Origin: Palsa-343 sp049671725
Lineage (GTDB): Bacteria; Acidobacteriota; Terriglobia; Terriglobales; Acidobacteriaceae
Assembly (NCBI GenBank): GCA_049671725.1
Contig: JBATVK010000097.1
Coordinates: 20,777 to 84,776 of the forward strand
DNA: 64,000 nucleotides
Direction: 5' to 3'
Positions 9,195-17,212 of the stretch are shown here, in pieces (the stretch's first letter is position 1; each line of letters opens with the position of its first letter). Below the pieces are notes generated by a model. The model made no database searches and was not told the origin of the DNA. It saw nothing but the letters and a program-made list of their open reading frames with translations. Both the position numbers and the translations under genes were made by a program.

Positions 9195-9271
9195 CGATGT
9201 GGGTTTCTTTCCTTCTGCAAGTATTGCCAGTGTAAATGGAGCGCAGGCGCATGGAGCCGCTGCGCAGGGTC

Positions 9272-10591
9272 TCAGGTGAAGCGCGTTCTCTTCCACAGCA
9301 GCCATCCGCATCCCACCAGAACCAGCAGCAGGATCGCAGTCAGCGCGGCCGTCCACAGCAGCTGCATCGGTACTTCAGGCACGCGGACTCCGACGGCGAA
9401 CCATGCGAAGACGGCCAGCGCCGCGATAGGAACCAGGACATCCCACCAGGGCCGCCGGTCGCTGCCGCCGGAGTCGTCGCCGCTCTGTGCGCGCAGCGTC
9501 TCGGCCAGGTCGAGGTTGTAACGGCTGCACTCGCGCTCCACCGCGCGCACCCCGGAGGCGGACTCGGCCGCGGAAACCGTGGCCCCGGCAATGAGCATGG
9601 CTCCGGCGATGGTCAGTCCTGATGCGCCCAGCGCCAGCCATCGCGCGGAACCCCCGGCCTGGCTCAGCTCTCCGAACACCAGCACGCCCCATGCGAATCC
9701 CCACAACTGGTTGGTGTTTGAAAGCGGGATGGCGCGGCTGATGCCGACGTATTTCGTGGCGTATTGCTGGAAGAGATCGCCAACCACCCAGCAGAAGCCT
9801 CCCAGCAGAAGCCAGAAGATCGACGGCCTCAGCCCATGCAGTTGGTGCCACAGCGCCGGCAGGCTCCCCGGCAGGGCAACGGCCAGAAAGAGCATCGTTC
9901 CGACTTCGCCGAACGTGAAGATGGTCACAAACGAGAGCGGATTAATCCCCGTGATGTACGCCTTGCGATAGGGCACGTACATGGTGCCCCACAGCAGCCC
10001 CGCTCCCAGCGCAGCCGCCACTCCCTGCAGCGCGCGGCCTGGTGCGCCCGTGAGCGTGTGTACGGAAATCGCCGAAAGCAGCACCGATCCGGCCACGATG
10101 GCCGCGGCGCCGCCGATCACCCTCGCCCAGGCGCGGCCCGACGCTCCATCCAGTTCGTGAAAGAGCGCCCATCCCCAGAAAATGCCGATCAGGGTATTCG
10201 TGTTCCACAGCGGGAAGGCGATAGCCAGCCCCACATCGCGAATAGCGAAGATGGTCAGGGTGTTGGCGACGGCCCACAGCGATCCCGCCAGAATGGCCCA
10301 CATCATCAGGTGCGGCCGGCGCCGCAGGTCGCGCACCACCGCGGGCGTGCCCTTCATCACCACGGGCAGAGTCCAGCGGGCCAGGAAGACTCCGATCACC
10401 ATGCAGAATGAAATCGCGAATGGCGAATAGCCCGATGCAACCAGCCTCGCCGGCACTTCCGCCGCGCCCAGCCACGCTCCGGCGGCCAGCGCGCACAGCG
10501 TCCCCAGACCGAAACGAATCGTCGGTGCGGGAACGGAACTTCCGGGCGAAGCGGCGATCGGCTCAGGTTTGCCGGCGAGATTCGAGCTCAA
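9272..10591 (-). CDS. GRP-type (glucose/ribose porter, DMT superfamily) sugar permease
   Basis: A 439-residue integral membrane protein with about ten hydrophobic helices. Motifs resemble the GRP/RhaT branch of the drug/metabolite transporter superfamily: GAWLGAAEVPARL, FPLWNTNTLIGIFWGWALF, LLWGTMYVPYRKAY and IPLSNTNQLWGFAWG, the two NTN-containing repeats reflecting the internal duplication. An extra soluble stretch (about residues 345-385) precedes two C-terminal helices. The frame begins with TTG, and GGAG lies six bases upstream, so a TTG start is plausible. It lies 66 bases after the inositol oxygenase gene and is probably its co-transcribed importer for inositol, a uronate or another sugar. 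Confidence 0.8.
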   Translation of the reverse strand: MSSNLAGKPEPIAASPGSSVPAPTIRFGLGTLCALAAGAWLGAAEVPARLVASGYSPFAISFCMVIGVFLARWTLPVVMKGTPAVVRDLRRRPHLMMWAILAGSLWAVANTLTIFAIRDVGLAIAFPLWNTNTLIGIFWGWALFHELDGASGRAWARVIGGAAAIVAGSVLLSAISVHTLTGAPGRALQGVAAALGAGLLWGTMYVPYRKAYITGINPLSFVTIFTFGEVGTMLFLAVALPGSLPALWHQLHGLRPSIFWLLLGGFCWVVGDLFQQYATKYVGISRAIPLSNTNQLWGFAWGVLVFGELSQAGGSARWLALGASGLTIAGAMLIAGATVSAAESASGVRAVERECSRYNLDLAETLRAQSGDDSGGSDRRPWWDVLVPIAALAVFAWFAVGVRVPEVPMQLLWTAALTAILLLVLVGCGWLLWKRTRFT

Positions 10592-10657
10592 CAGGGGCTC
10601 CAGCGCGCCGGCCTGCCCGGTTGTTCTGCCCAGGGATTCGCCGGCGACCCAACCAGC

Positions 10658-11518
10658 CTACCAGTCAATCGGCTCGGGGAAGAATTCGGCAATCAGGTCC
10701 TCGTAGTAAGGGCGCACCTCTTTCAGGCTCGGCCTGGAGGCTCCCTTGGAATAGAGATCGTACGGATTGAACTTCCGCACCCAGTCGAACATTTCCTCGT
10801 CGTGCGCCGACATCAGATGCCGGTAGGCGCCGTGCCGGTGAGCCGCATAAAAAGAGTGGTAGCGCAGCATGTACCGCGCCGGCTCCGGCATGTGATTCTT
10901 CACCACGCGGTAAATGTATTCGTCATGCCCCCACGACATATGCACGCGATCCAGCCCGCAGTTTGGCTCGTAAATGCCGTAAGGTGTCTGATACTCGGGC
11001 GCCCGCGCGTCGGGGTTGGCGGCGAAATAATCGTGGAAAATTATCTGATCGGACCACGCGCAGCCCACCGGGAAGGTATCGCCCACCACGGCCCATTGCG
11101 GCTCGCCATAGAGACACAGCACCTTGCCAAGATCGTGGATGAAGCCCGTCAGCACGAACCAGCGCGGATGCCCGTCGGCGCGGATTGCCTCCGCCGTCTG
11201 CAGCAGGTGCTCGATCTGCGACAGGTCGGTGTCCGGATCGCTCTCGTCGACCAGGGTGTTCAGATATTCGGCTGCCTCCCAGATGCTGCGCCGTCCGCGC
11301 TGCAGCGAGCCGTACTCGCGCTCCTTTTCGAGGACGAAGGCCAGCGACTGGTGCGCATGGTTCTGCCGGTAGAACTCGGCGATGGCGGGATTCGCCTCGC
11401 GGTCGTAGTTGCGGAAGTCCTTGCTCTCCCGGCCCTCGCGGTAGCGGCCGGCGACAAAGTCATCCCACTGGTCGACATGCGCCAGGGGCTCATGCGAAAT
11501 TCCGGGGCCAGCGCTCAT
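10658..11518 (-). CDS. Myo-inositol oxygenase (MIOX) family
   Basis: A 286-residue homologue of the di-iron oxygenase that cleaves myo-inositol with O2 to D-glucuronate; the length equals that of eukaryotic MIOX. By comparison with the known family, the expected metal ligands are all visible: His104, His128-Asp129 (GFIHDLGK), His198 (SWGHDEY), His221 (RYHSFYAAH) and Asp245 (FDWVRKFNPYDLYSK). GDTFPVGC, also conserved, is present. GGAGG lies 6 bases before the ATG. It is the first gene of the minus-strand operon and has a LacI-type palindrome at 11547-11560, 28 bases upstream. Bacterial MIOX proteins are uncommon compared with the IolG pathway; no iol genes are seen in this window. Confidence 0.92.
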   Translation of the reverse strand: MSAGPGISHEPLAHVDQWDDFVAGRYREGRESKDFRNYDREANPAIAEFYRQNHAHQSLAFVLEKEREYGSLQRGRRSIWEAAEYLNTLVDESDPDTDLSQIEHLLQTAEAIRADGHPRWFVLTGFIHDLGKVLCLYGEPQWAVVGDTFPVGCAWSDQIIFHDYFAANPDARAPEYQTPYGIYEPNCGLDRVHMSWGHDEYIYRVVKNHMPEPARYMLRYHSFYAAHRHGAYRHLMSAHDEEMFDWVRKFNPYDLYSKGASRPSLKEVRPYYEDLIAEFFPEPIDW

Positions 11519-11546
11519 CGCATTCCTCCATTTCTTTCGATGTTTC

Positions 11547-11560
11547 CGTTACCGCTAACG
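11547..11560. promoter_or_regulatory. LacI-type operator upstream of inositol oxygenase
   Basis: CGTTACCGCTAACG is a 14-base palindrome with one mismatched pair and a central CG, the layout typical of LacI-family sites. On the minus strand a candidate promoter TTGCGT-18-TAAACG ends inside it, so bound regulator would block transcription. A closely related site occurs before the TonB receptor at 12982. The LacI-type gene lies between the two sites. Confidence 0.6.
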
Positions 11561-11662
11561 TTTACCATCCGCGCACATCCGGACGCAAGCGTTTCAAACT
11601 GGAATTCTCCCGCTCGCGGCACGGTGCGTGCCGCGGATATACTGCGAACTGCGGGAGGAAAC

Positions 11663-11752
11663 GTGCTGAAAGCCATCCTGACCGACAGCCATTTCTGGCT
11701 GCCTCTGGCAGTGCTGCTGCTCGGCGTTGCGCTGCTGGTGCGGCTCGCTTAG
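11663..11752 (+). CDS. Small single-span membrane peptide (29 residues)
   Basis: A GTG start is preceded by GGGAGGAA with a spacing of about 4 bases. The product begins MLKAILTDSHFW and continues with one hydrophobic helix (LPLAVLLLGVALLVRLA). It is convergent with the LacI-family gene, whose stop lies 14 bases away. The length, polar head and single helix match the style of other tiny membrane proteins in this genome (compare 26668-26778). Function unknown. Evidence is the ribosome-binding site and the strongly non-random hydrophobic pattern only. Confidence 0.5.
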   Translation: MLKAILTDSHFWLPLAVLLLGVALLVRLA

Positions 11753-11766
11753 AGGCTTCCGGATTC

Positions 11767-12777
11767 TTAGCCCGCCACCGATGAGGCGCGCACCACCAGG
11801 CGCGGCTCCAGGCAGATCTGCTCGGGCCCGCGGCTGCGATTCTGAATCAGATCCAGCGCCAGGTTTCCTGCCTGCTCCCCAAGTTGCCCCGTCGACTGAT
11901 CGATGGACGAGAGCGGAATGCGCAGATATCGCGAGTAACGAATATTGCCGCAGCCCACGAAGGCCACGTCCCCCGGGATCGACAGACCGGCCTCGATGGC
12001 CGCCTCCATCGCCCCGATCGCGGTCAGGTCGTTGTAGCAGAAAACCGCGTCGGGCCGCTGCTTGCGCTGCAGCAGCTGGCGCATCGCCCGGTACCCCGCG
12101 CTCTCGCCCGCCTCTTCCACGCGCGAATTCGCGATCAGGTATCCGCGTGGAATTCCGCGCCGCCGCTCGGCCAGCGCCGCTTTGTATCCCCGCACTCGCT
12201 CGATCCCCGGAGACAGTTCCGGGCCGGCAATGTGCGCAATCCGCGTGCGCCCCGTTGCCAGCAAATGCCGCGTGGCCAGCAGGCCCGCGCGGTAATCGTC
12301 GGTTCCTACAAAGCTGGCGCGCAGTTGCGGAAAATTGCGGTCCACGAGGATAAATGGCGTGCGCTGATCTTCCACTCCATAGAAGCCTTTCAGCGAGGTC
12401 TGGCAGGAGGCAATCAGCAGCACGTCGATGCCGCGCGCCAGAACCGTGCGGATCTCCTCCTGCTCGATGGCCGGATCTTCTTCCGACGACGCCAGAATCA
12501 GCCCGTACTGATGCCGCCGCAGCACGCCGTTCAGAGCTTTTGCGAACTCGGCAAAAAAAGGATGCAGCAGGTCCGGCACCACCAGCCCCGCAATGCTGGT
12601 GCGGCCGCTGGCCAGGCCCCGGGCCAGCATGTTGGGCCGGTAATTCAATTCGGCCATCCGCTTCAGCACCCGCTGGCGCGTCTTCTCGCTGATGTCCTCA
12701 GCGCCGCGCAATGCCTTGGAGACCGTCATCGCGGAGACGCCCAGGTCGCGCGCGATATCTTTCAGCCGAACTGCCAT
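11767..12777 (-). CDS. LacI-family transcriptional regulator
   Basis: A 336-residue repressor: an N-terminal helix-turn-helix (VRLKDIARDLGVSAMTVSKA, residues 3-22), the hinge-helix region NYRPNMLARGL, and a periplasmic-binding-protein-like effector domain (TSIAGLVVPDLLHPFFAEF, FVGTDDYRAG, DAVFCYNDLTAIGAMEA, DVAFVGCGN). ATG 12777 is chosen because GGAG is suitably spaced and the frame upstream is unlike protein. It lies between the inositol oxygenase unit and a TonB receptor, each preceded by nearly the same LacI-type palindrome. It is therefore the obvious candidate regulator of both, with inositol, glucuronate or a related sugar as effector (inference). Confidence 0.92.
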   Translation of the reverse strand: MAVRLKDIARDLGVSAMTVSKALRGAEDISEKTRQRVLKRMAELNYRPNMLARGLASGRTSIAGLVVPDLLHPFFAEFAKALNGVLRRHQYGLILASSEEDPAIEQEEIRTVLARGIDVLLIASCQTSLKGFYGVEDQRTPFILVDRNFPQLRASFVGTDDYRAGLLATRHLLATGRTRIAHIAGPELSPGIERVRGYKAALAERRRGIPRGYLIANSRVEEAGESAGYRAMRQLLQRKQRPDAVFCYNDLTAIGAMEAAIEAGLSIPGDVAFVGCGNIRYSRYLRIPLSSIDQSTGQLGEQAGNLALDLIQNRSRGPEQICLEPRLVVRASSVAG

Positions 12778-13241
12778 GCCAGAATTCTCCGGACGACCGG
12801 GCCCCGCGGGTGTTTTCAGCGCGGGAAGAGCCGCGCTCCGCATTTTGCCACAGCATCGGTCACTCTTTCCGAGGAAATTCTCAACCCCCCGGAATCTTCT
12901 GCCTCACCTGCTCCGCGCTCTCGAATTTAACAGGGATTTCACGCAAACCTCTCGCATTTTCAAAATCCCTCTTGCAAACTACGTTAGCGATAAAGTATTG
13001 TTTCGCCGTTAGCGGAAGTCTTACCTCGTTGCAACGCATGCCGTCCCCCAGGGCGGAAGCGATGTGACGCCACAGGGCCCAAACAGAGTTGGAACTTCGA
13101 GGAAATGGGCTTCGCAGCGCGAGACCCCTCTGCCTCGTTCAGGAGCAACCCCACCGGACCATTCCCGCCGGAACGAACTGCCGCCGACGGGAAACTCCGG
13201 GATGACCAGGCATTGATGTTGATTTTTCCAGGAGACCAAAC
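12778..13241. other. Long regulatory region between LacI-family gene and TonB receptor
   Basis: No gene is supported here. The region includes the LacI-type site at 12982-12995, a further half site CGTTAGCG at 13007-13014, and a possible + strand promoter TTGCAA (12973-12978) with TATTGT (12997-13002) around the operator. A long untranslated leader of roughly 230 bases would precede the receptor, with AGGAGA before its ATG. The leader has no obvious riboswitch fold that can be recognised by eye. Confidence 0.5.
12982..12995. promoter_or_regulatory. LacI-type operator upstream of the second TonB receptor
   Basis: CGTTAGCGATAAAG, read on the minus strand as CTTTATCGCTAACG, agrees at 12 of 14 positions with the site before inositol oxygenase. 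It lies in the spacer of a candidate promoter (TTGCAA-18-TATTGT). A half site CGTTAGCG follows 25 bases later. Confidence 0.55.
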
Positions 13242-16200
13242 ATGCAGAAATTCTCACTGCGCGCTGTCCTCGTGCTCTGTCTTCTCGCGGTCCTCGCGAT
13301 CGCCTCGCGGCCGCTGCTGGCCCAGATTGACACAGGCAGCATCACCGGAACCGTCCTCGATCCTTCCGGCGCTGTGGTCGCCGGCGCGAAGATCACGCTG
13401 ACCAATGTGGCCACCGGCGTTAAAGCCCAAACCAGCTCCACCTCCACCGGCAACTATGTCTTCAGTGGGTTGATTCCGGGAACCTACGCCATCGAGGCGG
13501 AGTCCGGCGGCTTTGAAAATTATGTTGTCCACGGCATCGTCGTTCACCTGCAGCAGGTCGTCACCCTCGACATCGGCATGAAGACCGGCAGCGTGCAGCA
13601 GCAGGTCACCGTTACTGCGGCAGCGCCCCTGCTCCAGGCGCAAAATGCCGCCGTCGGCCAGACGATTGACACCCAAGCCGTGAATGACCTTCCCCTCGCC
13701 ACCCGCGACTGGGGCTCGCTGGCCCAGATGTCCGCCGGAGTGCTCGCCGCGCCTCCCGGAGGCGTCACCGCCGATTCCGGCACCTCCGAGAGCGCCTACT
13801 TCTCCGTCAACGGAACCAGCGTCTGGCAAAATGACTTTCGCCTGGATGGAATCAACGACAACATCGAGTTCTACGGCGGAAATTACACGCTCACCAATGC
13901 CGCCATCGTTCCGCCGCCTGACGCCATCGAGGAGTTCAAGCTCCAGTCCGGCGACTTCAACGCCGAGTTCGGCCACTCCACCGGCGGCGTGGTCAATGCG
14001 GAGCTCAAGTCGGGCGCCAACAACTTCCACGGCGACCTGTGGGAGTATGTGCGTAACAACGACCTGAACGCGAACTACTACTTCAACAACACAAACGGCG
14101 TTGCCAAGCCCATCCCCTCCTATCATCAGAACCTCTTTGGCGGAACCGCCGGAGGCCCGGTCCTCATCCCTCACCTGATCAACGGGCGCAACCGGCTCTT
14201 CTGGTTCTTCGATTACCAGGGCGGCCGCTACGTCCTGCCCGAGCCCGCCGGTGGTGAAACCGTTCCCACCGCGAACATGGTCAGCAGCGGATTTTCCAAT
14301 CTGCAGGACAACATCACTTACAACAGCGGCACCGCCACCGACGCCCTCAACCGTATCTTCCCGCACGGGACGATTCTCGATCCGGCCACCACCCGCCAGC
14401 TGCCCGCCACCGGCATCGATCCCGTCACCGGCCTCACCGGAACTCCCGGCGCCTATGTGCGCGACCCCTTCTACGGCTGCAATGCTTCAGGATGCCCCAG
14501 CTTTGCGGGGAATAACACCACCAACTTTGCCACCCCTGCCGCGGAAGCGATGCTCAACATCATTCCCACCAGCCGGCTCGACCCCAACGCCGTGAAGCTG
14601 CTGGGCGTCTATCCCTCGCCGCTGTCTTCCGGACTCGTGAATAACTACTCGAGCTATGTGCCGCTCGAAGGCAAGAACACGAATACCTGGGATATCCGCG
14701 TCGACGAGAGCATCAACGCCAAAAACAGCCTCTTCGGCGTCTACGACCGCAGTCTCTTTTCCGTAGTCGTTCCTTCCAACCTGCCCGGAGTGGCAGTGGG
14801 CGAGACCGGCGGCCGCAACGACAGCCTTCCCGCCTACGCATGGGCCGTGGGCTACACCCACATCTTTACCCCCACGCTGAGCACGGATATGCACGTCGGC
14901 ATGGTGCACAGCGATAAGCTGCAACAGTCCTTCTTCGGCAACACCTTCGGCATCCCCGCACAATACGGCATCCAGGGCGTGCAGCAGGTGGCCAATAACG
15001 GCGGACTTCCCCCCATCACCATCTCCGGCCTCACCCATCTCGGCGTAGGGAACTACACGCCTACGCTGCAATATGTGTGGAGCATCGAAGGTGTCGACGG
15101 CGTCACCAAGGTCTACCGCAATCACACCTTCAAGACCGGCATCCAGATCGACGATCTGGAAGGCAACATCTCCCAGCCCCCTCAGGGTCGCGGCGACTTC
15201 AACTTCAACGGCCAGTACACCGACATTCCCAACAAAAACAGCAGCCTGAACGGTATCGGCGATCTGCTGCTTACGCCCATGCCCTCCAGTGTGCCCGGAG
15301 GCGTGAACGATGTAGGCGGCATGAGCAGCTTCTCCGCCTCCAACATCGCCGCCACCGACGACCACCGCTGGTACTGGGGCGCCTACGGCCAGGACGACTG
15401 GAAGGTAACTCCCACGCTGACTTTGAACCTTGGCCTGCGCTGGGATTACTTCACGCCTTACTCCGAAATCAACGGGCGCCAGGCGAACTTCGTCGCGGCC
15501 GGTGGCAACGGCGCCACGGGCATCTACTACATGCCGAAACAAGGCTGCTCCGTCCCCCGTTCTGCGGCTTTCGATGCGTTGCTGACCTCCAGCAACATCA
15601 CTCTGGATTGTGTCTCAAGCACCACCCTCGGCAACGCGCAGAAGTCGAACTTTGCGCCCCGCGTCGGATTTGCGTGGAGCGCCCTGCCCAAACTGGTCCT
15701 GCGCGGCGGCTATGGCAACGCCTATGGAGCGCTGGGCAATCTCGGCTACGGCGGCACCCTGGGAACCAATTATCCCTTCGTGTACACCCAGTCTTTCCCC
15801 AGCCCCGATTCGCAGCACCCCATCCTGCTCCCCAATGGCCAGCCGGCCACCATGGAGCAGACTTTCACGCAGTACAATTTCCAGAGCCCGACCGTCAGCT
15901 CCGGGATGGGGCTCGACCTCTACGGGCGCCAGTATGATTTCCAGACTCCCTATGTTGAAACCGAGAACCTGACCGTCCAGTATCTGCTCACCTCGCATGA
16001 CTCCATTCAGACCGGCTATGTCGGAACCCAGGGCCGTCACCTGGATAACCTCGGCTACAACAACGGCAACACGCAGATCCTGCCGCCGGGAACGAACTCG
16101 CAGAATTACATCCCCTACCCCAGCTTCGCGCGCAACGCCACTTACGAGACGACGAATGGAACGAGTAACTATAACTCCTGGCAGACTACCTTCGAACACC

Positions 16201-16931
16201 AGATGAGCGCTGGTTTGTATCTGCTCGGTAACTATACCTGGAGCAAGTGCATGAGCAATCAGCACACCCAGGCCGACACCAACCAGCAATACCGTGCGGA
16301 GTGGCTGCCCGGCTTCGGCATCAAAAAGGATTACGCGCTGTGCGATGCCGACGCCACCAACCTCGTGCACATCGCCGGCACCTACCACCTTCCTTTTGGT
16401 CACGGACAGGCCTTTGGCGCCGGCATGAACCACGCGGAAGATACGTTCCTGGGCGGATGGATCGTCAACTTCTTCTACACCCACGAGAGCGGGCAGCCCT
16501 TCACCATCAACTGCCCGGTCTCCACCACCGCGGATTTCGGCTGCTTCGCCGATCTCACCGGGCAGAGTCTCTACTCGGGTCCGCATAACACGACGCAGTG
16601 GCTGAATCCCGCCGCCTTTGCCGAGCCGGCCGCGGCCACCGCCATCGGCCAAACCGATTACTCGCCGCTGGGAGGACAGCAGGAACAGGCGCGCGGACCG
16701 AACTTCAGCAACATCGACTCGTCGATCCTCAAGAACTTCGAGATCCACGAGTCAATCCATCTGCAGTTCCGCGCCGAGGCTTTCAATCTGACCAATACGC
16801 CGCCCTTCGCCCAGCCCACCGGCCAAACGAATTTCACCACGTCGAAATTCACCGCGATCACCAGCACCAAGAACAGTAACGAGAACAACGGCGCACGCAC
16901 GCTGCAGCTCGCGCTTAAACTTTTCTACTAA
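13242..16931 (+). CDS. Oar-type TonB-dependent receptor, probable member of the inositol/LacI regulon
   Basis: A 1229-residue outer-membrane receptor. It has a signal peptide (VLVLCLLAVLAIASRPLLAQ), a carboxypeptidase-regulatory-like domain (GSITGTVLDPSGAVVAGAKI), a plug region (LPLATRDWGSLAQMSAGV, GGVVNAELKSGANNFHGDLW) and a barrel ending in FRAEAFNLTNTPPF and LALKLFY with a terminal aromatic. AGGAGA lies about 8 bases before the ATG. In this phylum such proteins are presumed to import glycans or other large solutes with TonB energy. The shared LacI-type operator ties it to the inositol oxygenase unit, so its ligand may be an inositol- or uronate-containing compound (inference). Confidence 0.9.
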   Translation: MQKFSLRAVLVLCLLAVLAIASRPLLAQIDTGSITGTVLDPSGAVVAGAKITLTNVATGVKAQTSSTSTGNYVFSGLIPGTYAIEAESGGFENYVVHGIVVHLQQVVTLDIGMKTGSVQQQVTVTAAAPLLQAQNAAVGQTIDTQAVNDLPLATRDWGSLAQMSAGVLAAPPGGVTADSGTSESAYFSVNGTSVWQNDFRLDGINDNIEFYGGNYTLTNAAIVPPPDAIEEFKLQSGDFNAEFGHSTGGVVNAELKSGANNFHGDLWEYVRNNDLNANYYFNNTNGVAKPIPSYHQNLFGGTAGGPVLIPHLINGRNRLFWFFDYQGGRYVLPEPAGGETVPTANMVSSGFSNLQDNITYNSGTATDALNRIFPHGTILDPATTRQLPATGIDPVTGLTGTPGAYVRDPFYGCNASGCPSFAGNNTTNFATPAAEAMLNIIPTSRLDPNAVKLLGVYPSPLSSGLVNNYSSYVPLEGKNTNTWDIRVDESINAKNSLFGVYDRSLFSVVVPSNLPGVAVGETGGRNDSLPAYAWAVGYTHIFTPTLSTDMHVGMVHSDKLQQSFFGNTFGIPAQYGIQGVQQVANNGGLPPITISGLTHLGVGNYTPTLQYVWSIEGVDGVTKVYRNHTFKTGIQIDDLEGNISQPPQGRGDFNFNGQYTDIPNKNSSLNGIGDLLLTPMPSSVPGGVNDVGGMSSFSASNIAATDDHRWYWGAYGQDDWKVTPTLTLNLGLRWDYFTPYSEINGRQANFVAAGGNGATGIYYMPKQGCSVPRSAAFDALLTSSNITLDCVSSTTLGNAQKSNFAPRVGFAWSALPKLVLRGGYGNAYGALGNLGYGGTLGTNYPFVYTQSFPSPDSQHPILLPNGQPATMEQTFTQYNFQSPTVSSGMGLDLYGRQYDFQTPYVETENLTVQYLLTSHDSIQTGYVGTQGRHLDNLGYNNGNTQILPPGTNSQNYIPYPSFARNATYETTNGTSNYNSWQTTFEHQMSAGLYLLGNYTWSKCMSNQHTQADTNQQYRAEWLPGFGIKKDYALCDADATNLVHIAGTYHLPFGHGQAFGAGMNHAEDTFLGGWIVNFFYTHESGQPFTINCPVSTTADFGCFADLTGQSLYSGPHNTTQWLNPAAFAEPAAATAIGQTDYSPLGGQQEQARGPNFSNIDSSILKNFEIHESIHLQFRAEAFNLTNTPPFAQPTGQTNFTTSKFTAITSTKNSNENNGARTLQLALKLFY

Positions 16932-16991
16932 CGCCGGCGTTGCCGGCCCGGCATCATTGGCCTCCGGAGGAGGGGTATTCGTGGTTCGTAA

Positions 16992-17186
16992 CAGGTTGTT
17001 GAGCTGCACGGCCGCGCTTCCCTTCCTCCCGTTTTTTCTCCACCCTCAGCCCTCCCCGCGCAACCGCAGAGCCGTGCTGCGGCGTTCGTCCCCGATGGTG
17101 TGCTGCACGGCGAAGCGCGCGACCGCTCCGGTCGCCTGCTGCTCCTCGGCAATCCCGTCTATCTCAACTGGAAGACTGCTGCGTAA
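16992..17186 (+). pseudogene. Open frame resembling the C-terminus of a lost gene
   Basis: Downstream of the receptor an open frame of 64 sense codons without ATG ends in RSGRLLLLGNPVYLNWKTAA. This end looks protein-like, while the first part is proline/alanine-rich. No start codon with a ribosome-binding site precedes it and no family is recognised. It may be a gene remnant or chance. Confidence 0.2.
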
Positions 17187-17188
17187 CG

Positions 17189-17212
17189 CTGAGCGCTGGC
17201 CGCTCAGTGCTG
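17189..17212. repeat. Degenerate heptanucleotide array (CT-phased, 4 units)
   Basis: CTG or CTC occurs at 17189, 17196, 17203 and 17210, exactly 7 bases apart, with the intervening bases degenerate. The array runs into the stop codon of the minus-strand Asp-box gene. It is one of five such arrays in this window. Confidence 0.5.
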
